Under the pieces are notes generated by a model, which saw only the letters and a list, made by a program, of their open reading frames with translations, searched no databases and had not been told where the DNA came from. A program made the translations under genes and the position numbers. A stretch of DNA of 64,000 bases from Venturia oleaginea (lineage: Eukaryota > Ascomycota > Dothideomycetes > Venturiales > Venturiaceae): contig JABMLP010000024.1 of assembly GCA_013176395.1 (NCBI GenBank), forward strand, positions 434,001 through 498,000, in the 5' to 3' direction. Positions 10,651-22,412 of this stretch are shown here, piece after piece. Numbering within the stretch: position 1 is the stretch's first letter; every line of letters starts with the position of its first letter.

Positions 10651-13109
10651 CTAAAACTGTCCAGGCATCGAGCGCTCCTTCGTTGGACTCGATGTCCTCG
10701 ACTTCTTAGCCGGGCTTGGGGAACGAGATGTTTTACGGAGGCCAAACTCCTGAATTCGTAGAGCAGGACTAAGTGAATGAGATCTTTTGGAAGGACTAGG
10801 TGCACGAGCCTCTAATTCGTCAGCCGATGGTCGTACAGGCCTTTCATGCTTCATCTCTTCAGTAAGATCGACGGAAGAGAGGGAACGGCTAGAAGAGATT
10901 TCCTCAGTCTCACTCTTGTAATCGCTTGAGGAACTGGGGTCGCGGGACATAGCTGAAGTTCCCTGGTCATTGGATTCATCATGTTTGGGGTGGCCGTGAA
11001 GATGGGTGCCTGTAATTATGAGAGGTCGCTTTCGATCGCGAATGGGATTCCGCGGTGGCAAGGTCGGTGGTGGCAGTTTCTTCACGGACACCAAACGAGC
11101 ATGTATGGCGCGTTGTGGTGTTGCTGCTTGGTGAACTGTATGGATGACCGCTTCCTCCTCCTCTTCGTCATCAGATTCCGCTTCGATTGCGGTGACAGCG
11201 GTGGCCTGCTGCAATTGTGGGGTGGGTGGAGGCATGTCCTTAGATACTTGCAACCCCTTTGCTTCCTGTGCTCCTTCAAACTCCTGCATGCTATCATTTC
11301 TCTCGACAGGAATACTGCTTTCCACAGATGACTCTTCCTTTTGGCGCGTTGGCGGTTCATGTGAAGACTTCAGTGCCTCTTCCCCCATACCATCTTGCTT
11401 ATCCTCACTTTTATGTTCCGGAATGTTCGTCATCGTTGATTTGCGAAAACTGTTGGTAACACTTGGACTCGTCGCAGGTGTGTCAAAATCTGTCTGAACT
11501 CCGATGTCGATGGTAGTGTAAGACCGGTCCGTTTGTGCTGTGTTGCTGATGGTGCTTTCCCTCCGACTGCTTCTCCTGCTCATGCTTCTGATGCTCGTAG
11601 CATCGACGCTATTCCGGTGGAAAGCGAAAAGAGGACTGGACGGACTTGGGTTGAATATGAAAGACTCGTGCGATACTCGTGATTTGGTGCCTGCTTCCCG
11701 GATTTCGAATCCTTCTTTTTCCAGTGCCTAAAGATGTCAGCAACGGCGAAAGAGCTTGACCTTGGTGAGTAGCTTACAAGGACACCATATGGATCAGGAT
11801 CCATTTTGTCGGGCACGCCAAACAATCTGCCATCATCAATCTCGTAATCGCTAGGAGATTGGCCAGAAGGCAGTTCACTCTCTGCCACATGTTCCCCTTG
11901 CGCGGCCTTGATCGTTGACCATAATGTATTCAACTCGTGCGGCGGATGCCTCACTTTGCCAGCTAAGATATCTGCCACTGGTATCTTCTCGCCGTAATAC
12001 CGCTCGTTTTCGTCATTGCGTTCGATCAGGACTGTGCCGTCGATTTGGACCCCAGCGTAGAAGCCTCGCGATTTGAGATAGGTGAATATAGGTGCTTGTC
12101 GTTTGTGGACCTCGGATTCCAATACTCCTCCAACTCCAACTGGACCAGCCACTGCGCTCACCTCACCTCCCACAGTTGCTCGGATTTTGGAGAATGCTTG
12201 CAATGCAGCTTCCGTGTTTATGACCATTACGCAGTCGTATATGTCGACCCCAACGAGGAATCCTAGGCCGGCGGTGTGTAGCATAAGGCCCGAAGGTGGA
12301 CTCCAGGTTCCGTCTGGAAGTCGAGCAATGAGTATACCACTTCCACCAGCCCCACTAAACCATAGTCCAGTGCGCATTGTGGTGAAGATGGCGAGACCCT
12401 TGGCATTCTTGATGACCTAGTTTTCCTGTAAGTCTATGCGTCCTTGTAGCTCGGCGAATACTAACTTCAGCTGGGATCTTCTTGATGACCCTTTGCTTTG
12501 CTGTGATGGGACTCTGCTTGGCTTCTTCTTCATAGAATCCATCCTCTGCACATACATTAGCCGTTGTCGCCCAACTAGAGGCTTGTTGAGGGAGGACCTA
12601 CTGCAAAATGAACGAAGGATGCGCGCGGCTTTGTCGCTTTCTAGGTCCAATGTGGTCGGCCAGAATGCTTCAGCACCCAGCTTATTGGACAGCTTGTTGA
12701 CAGGTGCTCCAAGTTTGTCAACCCATCCGTACAGCTTGTCAAAGCCAGCTTTCCCGCCCGTCTTGACTTTTCCTAGCATGATTCTGTCGGGGGGTGAGCT
12801 GCGAGCTCGTGGCGCATACGAATCCTTGTCGTAGGGCAGAGATCCGCGATCGATGTGGTGGGATTTGGAGCAACAGGAACAATTGTCTCGTGGGAGGGAT
12901 GCGAGGACTGGGAAACGCAGAGATTGAAGCGAGTCTGTGTAGACATAACTGATCTGCTGACGAGGCTGGCGGACTTGCCGGTAGTCGGCATGGGCGGAAC
13001 AGTAGCTGGCGAGTTGGTTCTGTTTTGGCTTTTCTATGTTGACATCACTGCTTGTGCAGGTGGCGCTCAAGTTTCTGGTTGCTGACTCCGAGCCCCAAAA
13101 GAACTTCAT
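10651..13109 (-). CDS. SYLF-domain (Ysc84-type) lipid/actin protein
   Basis: Exons (plus coordinates) are 12602-13109, 12466-12545, 11778-12416 and 10651-11727, giving 767 residues. The three introns are 56, 49 and 50 nt. The SYLF domain (formerly DUF500) covers about residues 115-370: KAARILRSFC, DGFYEEEAKQ, then IPAEVIKNAKGLAIFT and TGLWFSGAGGSGILIA, with GLMLHTAGLGFLVGVD. Yeast Ysc84/Lsb3 and animal SH3YL1 use this domain to bind phosphoinositides and actin at endocytic sites. The C-terminal ~360 residues are disordered, acidic and Ser/Pro-rich and end in phosphosite-like SPSPAKKSR repeats. No C-terminal SH3 domain is seen, unlike Ysc84. The N-terminus is uncertain: 13109 is the first ATG of the open frame, but the recognisable part begins at MLGKVKTGGKAG (about residue 110), so an unseen upstream exon or a later start is possible. 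Confidence 0.82.
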
Positions 13110-13967
13110 GTCAAACAACTGCGTGGGCTTTCATTCCAACCAGGCGAATGAGATCTGAAGACAATTGAACGGGAACAGCGATCAAATGAGAGGCACGAGA
13201 AAACGAGAGACAAGAGAAATCGAGAACCGTCCAGACGACAGCTAAGGTACCGATGCTCAGAGCAATTTCGCTTGATGGGTAGGTGGTGCAACAGCAACAA
13301 CAAACACGCTGCACCAGTTCGTCCACACCCTTAAATAAGTAACAATGTTCTCAGCCTTCTCCGAATCTTCGTGCCCCGGCCTGGTCAGTGGCACGGCTGC
13401 GCGAGCAGCCGCACGCAGGAGGACTGGCCGTTGGATGCCCTGGCGAACTCCTGGAGATAACATCAAGTACAACCGATGCCTCTAGCCATTGGCGATGCTT
13501 GATCAAGCCAATTGCGTTGAAAAAGGCAGAGTACTAGCCGCGGATTGCCCCAGAGGTGCGTGTGCGAATTGGCATATGCATCCAAGGGTAGTACTCGATG
13601 CGGAAGAGTGGCTATAGACTGTCGTACCTAGAGACAGCTTGAAGGGTTTCCCCAACCTCTAGCTGAGTAGATCAGAATGTAAGGGGCTATTGGTAGGAGA
13701 TTACTATCTTCGGCTTTGGCTACTTGGTAATTGGATTTGTTGCCATACGGGATGCCTGACGGGAATCGTGTGTTTAGTTAGATACGATGGCCCGGCAGCA
13801 ACTGTCCGTTTCTTCTTCCGATAGAAGGGCCGAAGAACAAAGGGAACGCTGTCCATGAAGGTAAACATCTTACCATAGAATGTGAACTGGAGGAAGGAAG
13901 GAATAGCTGAAGCTACAAGTGTTTCATTTTTCTATGCCGATCACATTACTTTGACTTACTTTTGGTA
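13110..13967. other. Intergenic region before transposon 1
   Basis: No gene is seen. An 18-base perfect hairpin lies at 13394-13411. The region from about 13500 to the transposon edge is featureless to my reading. Confidence 0.4.
13394..13411. repeat. Short GC-rich inverted repeat
   Basis: CGGCTGC and GCAGCCG flank a GCGA loop and form a perfect 7-bp stem. It lies about 290 bases upstream of the SYLF gene start, so it could be in that promoter or leader. No known binding site is recognised. Confidence 0.4.
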
Positions 13968-13994
13968 ACGTAATCCACCATCGAGCGGTACACA
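13968..13994 (+). repeat. Left terminal inverted repeat of transposon 1
   Basis: This 27-bp end starts right after a TA and is the reverse complement of 15780-15806 with one mismatch (position 8). Its inner 17 bp match the unit that is repeated three times at the other end. Confidence 0.93.
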
Positions 13995-14055
13995 TTTTCG
14001 TATCCTCATCAATTACTCTATTATGCACCAATAAATCTCTCATTTTTAAATATTC

Positions 14056-15717
14056 CTATCTATACTTCTGACAGTTGATTGCGAAATGGTCACCACTGCG
14101 ACAGATAAAACAAGTAATTACAATGTTCTCCTCTTCATTTGGTGGTTCTTCCTCAATATGAGGCTCTTGATCAACCTGGTTACTGCTGATAACCGAAGCT
14201 TCTTTAGAAAGTTGAAGTAAGCTTGAGCCCTCTACAACAGTTAAAGCGCTTGATTGACTAATATATCTCCTTTTTAGTTGCCTCTTTCGCTTCTGCCTCT
14301 CATTTGCAGCCCTTAATTTCTCATTTTCCGCAGCTAGTAAAGCGGCGCCTTGCATCGCGATCTGGCAGCCCTTGACAAGCTGATTAAGGGCCTGATCTGT
14401 TGGTGTTGGTGGACTTTTTGAACGTCTCTTAATATAGCCTTTGATTGTAGCTACCTGCAGCTCTAACTAGGTTAGATTCTGAGGTGTTTCTAGTTGCCAT
14501 TGCTCTTGGTTTGCGGCCAAGGGCGCTGTAGGGGTAGATGGCCTAATCTGGATGGTTGAAAGTACCTGATCTGGATCAAAAGGTACGAGACCGGCAGCAG
14601 TGAAGCTGCGTTGAATATTGCTTAGTGTGAGGGCACTAATTCGAGCAATTTTAAAGGCGTGAAGGAACTCAATTTTGTCGATATGATTTATGCCAAGCCT
14701 CATATATTCCGAGACTTGGTGGCCGTAGGTACGCTTGAGGACCGGAAAACAACCAATATCGAGAGGTTGAAGATGTGACGAATGCGGTGGCATACAAAGA
14801 GTAATAATCACCCGGTCTGCACAAAATTGATCAAATTCTGGCGTTGCGTGGCTGCCGTGGCCATCCGGAATTAGTAGTCGATAACTACCAACCTTTCTTG
14901 CAGCTGTATTTGGCTCGAAAACCTCTTTTAACCAATGTAATCCAAGCTTGTCATTAGTCCATCCATTTGTACTCAAAGCGATTGTCCAATCAGGCGGTAG
15001 ATTGTTGTTTTCGTACCAAGATGATATATGTACCTTGCCTTTGAAGATCACCATCGGCGGGAGGCTCCAACCCAGCGCATTGATCGATTCGATTGCCGTA
15101 ACCCATTCGCGATCGCCAGGCTGTAATTGAGGGGGTCTGCCACGCCTATCTGAGGCAGTAACTACGCGTGAGGTACTTGCAAGGCCCATTGCAAAGCCAG
15201 TTTCGTCGAAGTTGTAGATATCGTTATTGAGGATGCCGTATTTAGCGATTGTGTTTTGTACAAGCCGAAACCAGGCCCCAATAAGGGCTGGATCTTCGCA
15301 TCTTGCCCTTTGATTATCGTAGCTGCGTGAATATCGCGATTTGAGGCTAGGGCGGCGGTTGATGTATCGCTGAGGCCAATTGACACCGATTTTGCAATCT
15401 GAGCCTACACGCTGCTCGAGTACGATTTTTGCGGCATCGCGTACCCCAATAACGGTCAATGGATAACCTCTTTCATCCATAGATAGTATCCAATGCTCAA
15501 CGACCTCCTCTTCCGTATTCGTAAGCTTTTGGCAATTTGGGCGCGAATCGACGCGTGAAGCGCGTCCGCGAAGGCGGGAGGCAAGGGAAGTAAATGGGAC
15601 AGAATAGGCATCAGCGGCCTTTCGAATACTTGGAAAATGGCCTTTCAAATAATCGTCATGAGCAAGGATTAGTTGACCCTCTTTCTGGGCCTTTGTATTG
15701 ACTAGTTGTGGTGGCAT
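14056..15717 (-). pseudogene. Fot1/pogo transposase with one internal stop
   Basis: One continuous frame runs from ATG at 15717 to the stop at 14056, broken only by a TAG at 14467-14469. It would give about 553 residues, of which the first 416 are uninterrupted. The N-terminal ~130 residues hold helix-turn-helix DNA-binding regions of CENP-B type. The DDE catalytic residues lie in YNFDETGFAMG, LLIPDGHGSH and SSHLQPLDIGCF. The C-terminal part after the stop has a basic coiled region and a CCHC zinc knuckle (CFICRSGDHFAINC). The stop fits a CAG-to-TAG or similar C-to-T change. The core before the stop is complete, so partial activity cannot be ruled out. Confidence 0.9.
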
Positions 15718-15746
15718 TGTGGGTCAATCGATGAGGATACGAAAGT

Positions 15747-15797
15747 GTGTACCGCTCGGTGGTGTGTACCGCTCGATGGTGTGTACCGCTCGATGGT
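15747..15797. repeat. Three tandem 17-bp subterminal repeats of transposon 1
   Basis: GTGTACCGCTCGATGGT occurs three times head to tail at 15747-15763, 15764-15780 and 15781-15797; the first copy has one change. The last copy is the inner part of the right terminal repeat. The opposite end has only one copy. Such arrays may bind the transposase. This end faces the transposase start codon (15717). Confidence 0.9.
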
Positions 15798-15806
15798 GTA
15801 TTACGT
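15780..15806 (-). repeat. Right terminal inverted repeat of transposon 1
   Basis: This 27-bp end pairs with 13968-13994 and is followed by the TA duplication at 15807-15808. Confidence 0.93.
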
Positions 15807-15808
15807 TA

Positions 15809-16155
15809 ACTTATCAGGAATTTTATCACATGACGCATTATAATCCTGTAATTATAAAATAAAGGACACGCGTAAAGATCCTAAGATCTCTAGCAATTGT
15901 CTTATCATATACAATACCATTATTGTTCTATCTTCAAACCTACTATTCTTGACATTTGGGATCGCGTGTTTTCGCATCGCGACAGGATCAAAAACAGACT
16001 CGGTCATATCAACACCCATACAATTCATCTCGTCAATCCAAGCAATTCTCGCCTCACGAATATACTTCTACTGAGCTCAGTAAACAATGCGCACGATACC
16101 CCTTTGTTAATTACGTCTACCAGCATTCAGACCCTCCGCTCATACAACAACCATC
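15809..16155. other. Upstream region of the Nup85-like gene
   Basis: This AT-rich stretch is followed by a CA/CT-rich leader. No gene is seen. It probably holds the promoter of the nucleoporin gene, with transposon 1 inserted about 350 bases upstream of the start codon. Confidence 0.4.
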
Positions 16156-19100
16156 ATGTTCCGAGTCCCAGGCTCGTCTGATCCTCCCTCAACCCCAGAC
16201 CGACGCTCGTATCAAGGCCATCCCTCTACCACACCAGCTGGTCCACCCCCTTCGAGTCGCGCATTTGAGCCCTCCTTCACACCCAAAGCACCGGTACCGT
16301 CGTCTGTGCTGGGCAGCTCCCAATACGGCACGGGAGCATACAAGGGTAGTTATTCTTCGCATCAAAATACCGGCGCGTTTGGAAGAAATCGGCAATTACC
16401 GAGCAGCCCTCCACAACCCACTGAGCAAGATGACGGGAGCGAAGAGGAGGATGCTATGGAGCAGGATCGAGACATAGTGGACGACAGCTTAGCCCAGATC
16501 TCTCCTGGTTACAATCCTTATCAGTCATTGGGTGGCTCGATTGGTGGCATTGGTATTGGCAATTACGCGCCGTCTCCTAGAGGAAAAAGAGCATACAATT
16601 TTGGGCAGAGTTTGGGGCGGTCAGCCAAGAACGATCACGTCGAAGATAGTCTGGACATTCGCGGTGTTGCCAAAGGCCTTGCTGCTGCTGCCAGTAGGAG
16701 ACTCTCGCTACACGACGATGGCGATCTCATTGTGGAAACAGAACGCATCGTTGAGCAATTGAGTGGGAGGAGAAGCAACCGGGAGAACATCACAAATGTT
16801 TCAGAACAGCTGGTGACACTGTGGAGGAAACATGGGTCTTTGAGCGAGGAAGATGTCGGAAGAGAAACGATCGGGCCGGAATCTGACGATGCAGACGTGG
16901 CGAAAGCCATCTTTCTCAGCAGCCTCATGATTCAGCTTTATTGTCCACCTCAACTCCGCGGCGAAGCGACAGAGACGCCCATCCCCAAAGTCCTTCTAGA
17001 CTGGTTGGACGCGAACCACAGCCCCAGTACTGACATCATCAAATCTGTTCTTGATCTTGAAGGGGGCTATGCGGCCTCGGAAACATACTGGGATGCTATT
17101 TTCATGTCTTTACTGCGAGGTCGATTTGAAGATGTAATGGAGCTTCTGAGAAATGCCAACTTCGGAGATGTGGACACCGGAGATGAGTATGGATACAGTG
17201 ATCATCAACTCCAAAACATCGAAATTGTGCTCAATCAGGCCATTGAACTGCTTGCCGAATGCCCAGCTGTGTCTTCGGAGGACTGGGACGTCTCTGGGCT
17301 AGGTTGGTCACTCTTTCGACGTCGTGTTGAGCAGGCAAAGGAAGACTTACGAGACTTCTGCGAGGGTAGCTCCCGCAAAGACATCGAACAGATGCAATCA
17401 TCCAGGTTTGGCCGCAGTTCACACCAACCAGGATTTAGTTTGAGTCAGAGCAGTCGACGGGCGGAGAGCAAGGTACCCTTCGAGATCTACGAGGCTTTAC
17501 AAGACATGTATGGCCAAATGCTCGGACGTCCGTCCGATCTCATGAAGTCATCATACGATTGGCTAGAAGCTACCATTGCTATCGCGATATGGTGGGATGG
17601 AGACGAGGACAGATCTGGATCTCGACGACTGGGTGCCCAATCTCGTCCGGTGGATGTCACCCCTACATTGGCTTATCGACAGCGACTGTCAACTGCTTTC
17701 AGTATTGCTATGGAGGAAGAAGATCTTAGAGATAATTTTAATTCTTCTCAGGCTGTTCACGTCGGCTTGGGCTGCATCTTTGTGGACGATGCGGAAGCTT
17801 TGGTAGGTCTGCTTGAAGGGTGGTCAATGCCAATTGCAACCGCCTTCACAGAACTGGCGAGTGCAGGTAGCTGGTTCGATGATGAAGCTACAGCACGGGA
17901 GACTGTCGAAAACTTCGACCAAAGCGACTTAATGGTGCTAAGCTATGGCCAGGAGGGGGGCAAAACCAGCAAGAAAGATGAACTTCTTTCACAATATGCA
18001 GATCTCCTCAATCAGAAACGGGTCATCCGAGCGCGAGAACGAAGTATCGATATTGAAGGCTGGCAATTGGCACTCAGAGTGTTGGGACGATTGGATGATG
18101 CGGAAAACGCGAACACGAAAGTTGCAGCACTTCTAGACGGCCTGACTTTCAACTCGAATGAGCAGGTCGACCAAGTGCTGAGTTTGTGCAATGATCTTGG
18201 CTTCAACCATCATGCCATGGGCATCACTGAGGTAAGCTTGTGACCTTGCATGTCGTTTTGAATCTACTGACAATTACACCTCTAGAAATATGCCGATTCG
18301 CTCTCCGACTCGACCCATCGATACGGGGATGCGCTTTTGTATTACTCGCGCGCCCACAAATTCTCCAAAGCAAAGAGAGTCATCGACGTGTTGATTGCGT
18401 CTTGCCTCGTTCAATCAACGGCATACCCTCCTCGATCCGAACTAGACGATAGAATAAGGGGTTTCATCTCAAGTCCCAAACAAACATTCACCAGCCTGGC
18501 TGCGACGGATTTGGACGCTGCTCAGCATTTGTCGACATGGCTGAGTGGATATGCCACTGTGCGCAAATTTTATGACCTCCGAGATGCAGAAGTATACTCA
18601 AAGCCAGACAAAGCATCAACGCAGAGAGTTCTCTCACGTAAGAAGGACGCCGCCGAAGCGCTACTGATTGCAGTTGCCAGTGCCAATCACCCTATTCGAG
18701 GCGGTCTGTTTGACCCCAGCACGGAGGTGGTGATACCTGTCGACAGTCTTCTGCTTTTACTAGGCGAGGCTCTGCCACTGCTCAACGAAAAAACTCGTCC
18801 CGTGTTGAGCATTCCACAAATGTTCACTTTGCTCAAGGCTGTTGAAGATGTCGAGACTATCGGTCCAAGGATATATGCGCAATGTGAAGCCATGTATCAG
18901 TGCGCTCTCGACCAGGTCCATGGCTCCGACGTACATTCGCCGCGAACACTGCTCGGCAAGGAAACGAGTGGCATGACAGCGACAAGCCACTTCAGCATGG
19001 TCGGAAGTTCCATGCTCAACTCAATCGACAGCGGACATTTATCAGAAGGCAGCGGTGTGCTTATTGGTGGGAAAACTCAACGCGGCTGGGATTGGAGAAG

Positions 19101-19209
19101 GGGCTTGAAGAGAAATACGAAGGGAAGTGATGTGCTTCGGGTGCTGAGGTTGAGGTTATCGGAAGCTGTGGGTGACAGGTGGGCGAGTCAGGACTCGGAC
19201 GTTATGTAG
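16156..19209 (+). CDS. nup85: Nucleoporin Nup85-like
   Basis: Two exons, 16156-18231 and 18286-19209, are separated by a 54-nt intron (gtaagc donor) and give 999 residues. The N-terminal ~150 residues are disordered (Pro/Ser/Gly-rich, acidic patch near residue 95). The rest is predicted all-helical. Segments such as GGYAASETYWDAIFMSLLRG, RRVEQAKEDLRDFCEG and STHRYGDALLYYSRAHKFSK are typical of Nup85, a scaffold member of the Nup84 (Nup107-160) Y-complex of the nuclear pore. The C-terminal FYDLRDAEV segment also fits. Assignment rests on remembered family features; another alpha-solenoid nucleoporin is the main alternative. The ATG at 16156 opens the longest frame. Confidence 0.75.
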
Positions 19210-19904
19210 CAAGGCGGTGTTTGAACATCGTCGTCCCTTGGTCCAAGAGTGGACCGTTCGATTCGCATGACCTACCGTCGTAGTTAGTACAAAAGGCTCG
19301 CAAAAGTAGACATTGTATGTATCTTATCGGATCTCATTACGGACTGAACATGATGGAATAATCAACATTACTGCTCAATATGTTATTGACTCCAGTGATC
19401 TTCACAACCCTGCGTTCGAGCCGTGGCTCAACAGATGGATTGCGACTACGGTATTCAACTCTGTTCGGACCGACTATTCGTACTGTTGGTGTTGCAGTTA
19501 TATACAACGAATTGCGGCAAGAAAAGGGATTCTGCTGATTTTCGGTAGAGATTCCGATTAGACAAGCAGCACTAGCCATGTGGGGCTCAGCCTTGTCCCG
19601 CATGTTTTGACATCATTCTTCCTCATTGCCCCTCGCCTATTCTGGCAACCACTTAAACATCGAAATGATGTGGGCTGTATCGCGTCTGCCGTATCAATAG
19701 CAACTGCCGCACCCTTGCCCAGCTATTATGACGGCATCGTGAGGTCGTGATTATTTTACCTTGTCCCACCTGGCCAGACTTGAGACATGGCATTTTTAAC
19801 TCCTTCGACGTTCAAATAGACCTTCACTGTCACATTCGACTCTACACCCATCCTCCCTTCCTACTTCCTACTCCATATAACTATACACCAATCAATCTTC
19901 CAAA
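19210..19904. other. Intergenic region
   Basis: No gene is seen. The final ~100 bases before 19905 are CT- and CA-rich and look like the promoter and leader of the dehydrogenase gene, with tccatataactata near 19872-19885. Confidence 0.4.
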
Positions 19905-21360
19905 ATGATGTCCCAAGCCGCCTACAAGGCCGAACAAGCCATCGGCCACGACGACAACGCAACAATAATCCAAGATGTCACAAATCCCTCCAACGACGAC
20001 GGCAAATACGGTGATGAATCCCAGAAGATGACAGCCCTAGCCTGGCAAGGAAAAAACAAAGTCGAAATGATTGAAGTCTCCAAACCTAAGATCATTGAAC
20101 CACGCGACATCATTCTCAAAGTAACTGGCTCAACAGTCTGCGGCTCAGATCTCCACCTCCTCCACGGCACCGTCGTCGAACTCGACAAAGGCGACATCCT
20201 CGGTCATGAGTTCTGCGGCATCATTGACGAGATGGGAGAAGAAGCCGCGAAGAGTTCGAAAAGATTGAAGAAAGGAGATCGCGTTGTTTGCAGTTTCCAA
20301 ATCGCATGTGGGGATTGTTATTTCTGTCAGAATAAACTGAGTTCGCAGTGCGAGAAGACGAATTCGAATACGATTGAGAATGCAATGTACGGAGGGCGAA
20401 CGGCGGGCATGTTTGGTTATTCGCACTTTACGGGTGGGTTTGCGGGTGGACAGGCAGAATGGGTTAGGGTGCCTTATGGGGATGTTAACCTTTTGCCCAT
20501 TCCGGATGATGTTCCGGATGAGAAGGCACTTTATCTTTCGGATGTTCTTTGTACGAGTTGGAATTGCTGCGTTGATACGGCGATTTACAAGGACGATGTT
20601 GTAGCTATTTGGGGGGCTGGGCCTATTGGGCAGATGTGCGCTGATTTCTCCTTCATACTCGGCGCCAAAAGAGTCATCATGATCGATTCGAATTGGAGAT
20701 TGAACTGGATGAAAGAGAAATATCCTAAAGTCGAAACGTTGGACTACAGCATTTTGAAGAAGGGAGAGAGCGTTACGAGTAGACTAAAGGAGATGGTTGA
20801 TGGGAGGGGACCTGATGTTGCGTTGGAGTGTGTGGCCGGAGAGTATGCAAAGGGCTGGGCGCATTACTTCGAGATGATGCTGGGCATGGAGACGGATACT
20901 AGCGAAATCGTCAACGAGATGATCACTAGTGTGAGAAATTTCGGTCGTTGCGGGATTACTGGTGTTTATGTTGGCTTCGTAAGTTCTGACCACGTTCCTT
21001 TCATGAATCGCAGCTAACTTACTTGACAGACGAACCATTTCAACATCGGATCCCTCATGGAACGTGGTATCCGTCTCATTGGCAACGGTCAAGCTCCTGT
21101 TCATTTATACTGGGAGAAACTTCTAGGTATGATCCAAAGCGGTGAGATTGATCCTCTGAAGATGGTCTCGTAAGTACACTCACCAAAGACTGAGCAAGAC
21201 GATGAACTAACCAATTCTTAGACACCGCGTAGACGTCAAAGATCTCGACAAAGTCTACTACAAATTCGACAAATGGGAGAAAGGAATGCAGAAAGTCTTT
21301 GTGCAAACGAAATTCTCAGCACCGCCTTGTGCTGGGTCTCCTGAGTTGACGACTTATTAA
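19905..21360 (+). CDS. Zinc-dependent alcohol dehydrogenase (formaldehyde dehydrogenase-like)
   Basis: Exons 19905-20978, 21030-21169 and 21222-21360 give 450 residues. The catalytic zinc site is shown by TVCGSDLHLLHG and GHEFCGI. The structural zinc site is the four-Cys lobe CGDCYFCQNKLSSQC. The Rossmann motif is WGAGPIGQMCADFSFILGA followed by the cofactor Asp in VIMID. The family is medium-chain NAD(P)-dependent dehydrogenases. The long insert after the Rossmann fold and the YGGRTAGMFGYSHFTGGFAGGQAEWVRVP segment resemble the glutathione-independent formaldehyde dehydrogenase-like subgroup. The substrate cannot be fixed from sequence. The N-terminal ~45 residues precede the domain and lack a targeting signal, so the enzyme is probably cytosolic. 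Confidence 0.9.
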
Positions 21361-22412
21361 ATGATCTGGGCCCGTTATCTATGTTGTAGAACAGATATGG
21401 TAGAAATTACAGCCTCATTTCTTGACATCAATATGAATAGAGAAAAGTTCAAATTCAGATCCTTGGGGCAGCTGTGGCTCTATTATAAAGAGACTAACAA
21501 ACTCGCCTCTGATGAAGGGGAACCCGAGAAATCCAACTGCTAAGCGTCGGAAACCTCTCGCCAGCTCTGATTCAAATTTCAAGCCGCCGCGGACTCCCGC
21601 TTTAAAAAAATCAACCACGTGAAGTCGCAAAAGTGACCATTACCCACTCTCGCATTCCCAACATCGACCAATTACTCTCCTCTATCCTCCTATCAAAAAT
21701 CCCTCATGGTCTAATCTCCTCCAATCAAAAAATTTACTCCTCCACCGTTTTCTAACATTCCCTCTTAAACTCCCCAAAAATGTCAATCTCACGTCATCTT
21801 TCCAAGCGCAAAACGCAGGAAGAAAGAAGGCGCATAATCGTGCATGATGCAAACAATAAGACGGACATGATGTATGACCACACGCTTACAATTTATCATT
21901 CAAGGAGAATTTTTGGAGAAGAGTGTATGGTGTTTCAGCCTTATGCGGGTCGGGCGCTTAGGATCGATGGGCTGAGCTAGTTGGAAAGTGGTGGGGAGGG
22001 AGAGGGAACACCATTTTCGATCGTAGCCGCTGACGATGTTGGAAATCAGGAGGATGGGGTAATTCGGATCCGGGAGAGGCAGGAAGGAGGAAGCGCTGAA
22101 TGTGAAGGTGAGAATGATGAGGGAGGAGACCTTGTGGGTATGAGGATGGCTTTTCAAGAGTATACAACAAGTCAAGCGTCAATCTTGAGCTGGTTCCTCC
22201 CTGCTGTGAATCATGGGTATGCTACGTAATCATGTAACCGAGTAAAAAGACAGCAGAAGTGCCCAACCAGGGTATCAACCATGCCTACGCTTTCCAATCT
22301 TCAAACCAGGCTCGCTGAAAAACAATTGACACCATATGTTCATGACCATCGCTTCCAATACCAGAATATACATCTCTTTCCCATTAAAAAGCGCCTGATC
22401 GTAAACTCATGC
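21361..22412. other. Region between the dehydrogenase and noxA
   Basis: It probably contains the 3' ends of both convergent genes. A possible small gene at 21780-21980 is listed separately. The rest shows nothing. Confidence 0.35.
21780..21980 (+). CDS. Possible small hypothetical protein
   Basis: A 66-residue frame starts in a good context (ccaaaaATGTC) after a CT-rich, promoter-like stretch at 21650-21779. The product is basic at the start (HLSKRKTQEERRR) and has no signal peptide, domain or recognisable homologue. The preceding sequence is the main support. It could equally be noise. Confidence 0.25.
   Translation: MSISRHLSKRKTQEERRRIIVHDANNKTDMMYDHTLTIYHSRRIFGEECMVFQPYAGRALRIDGLS

Larger units (their letters stand above)
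13968..15806 (-). mobile_element. Fot1/pogo-type DNA transposon, 1839 bp
   Basis: The element is bounded by 27-bp terminal inverted repeats (13968-13994 and 15780-15806) that differ at one position and start ACGTAATNCA. A TA target duplication flanks it at 13966-13967 and 15807-15808. It carries one transposase frame on the minus strand. Size, TA duplication and the transposase place it in the Tc1/mariner superfamily, Fot1/pogo group. The near-identical ends suggest a fairly recent insertion. The single premature stop in the transposase implies that this copy is non-autonomous now, unless read through. Confidence 0.93.
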
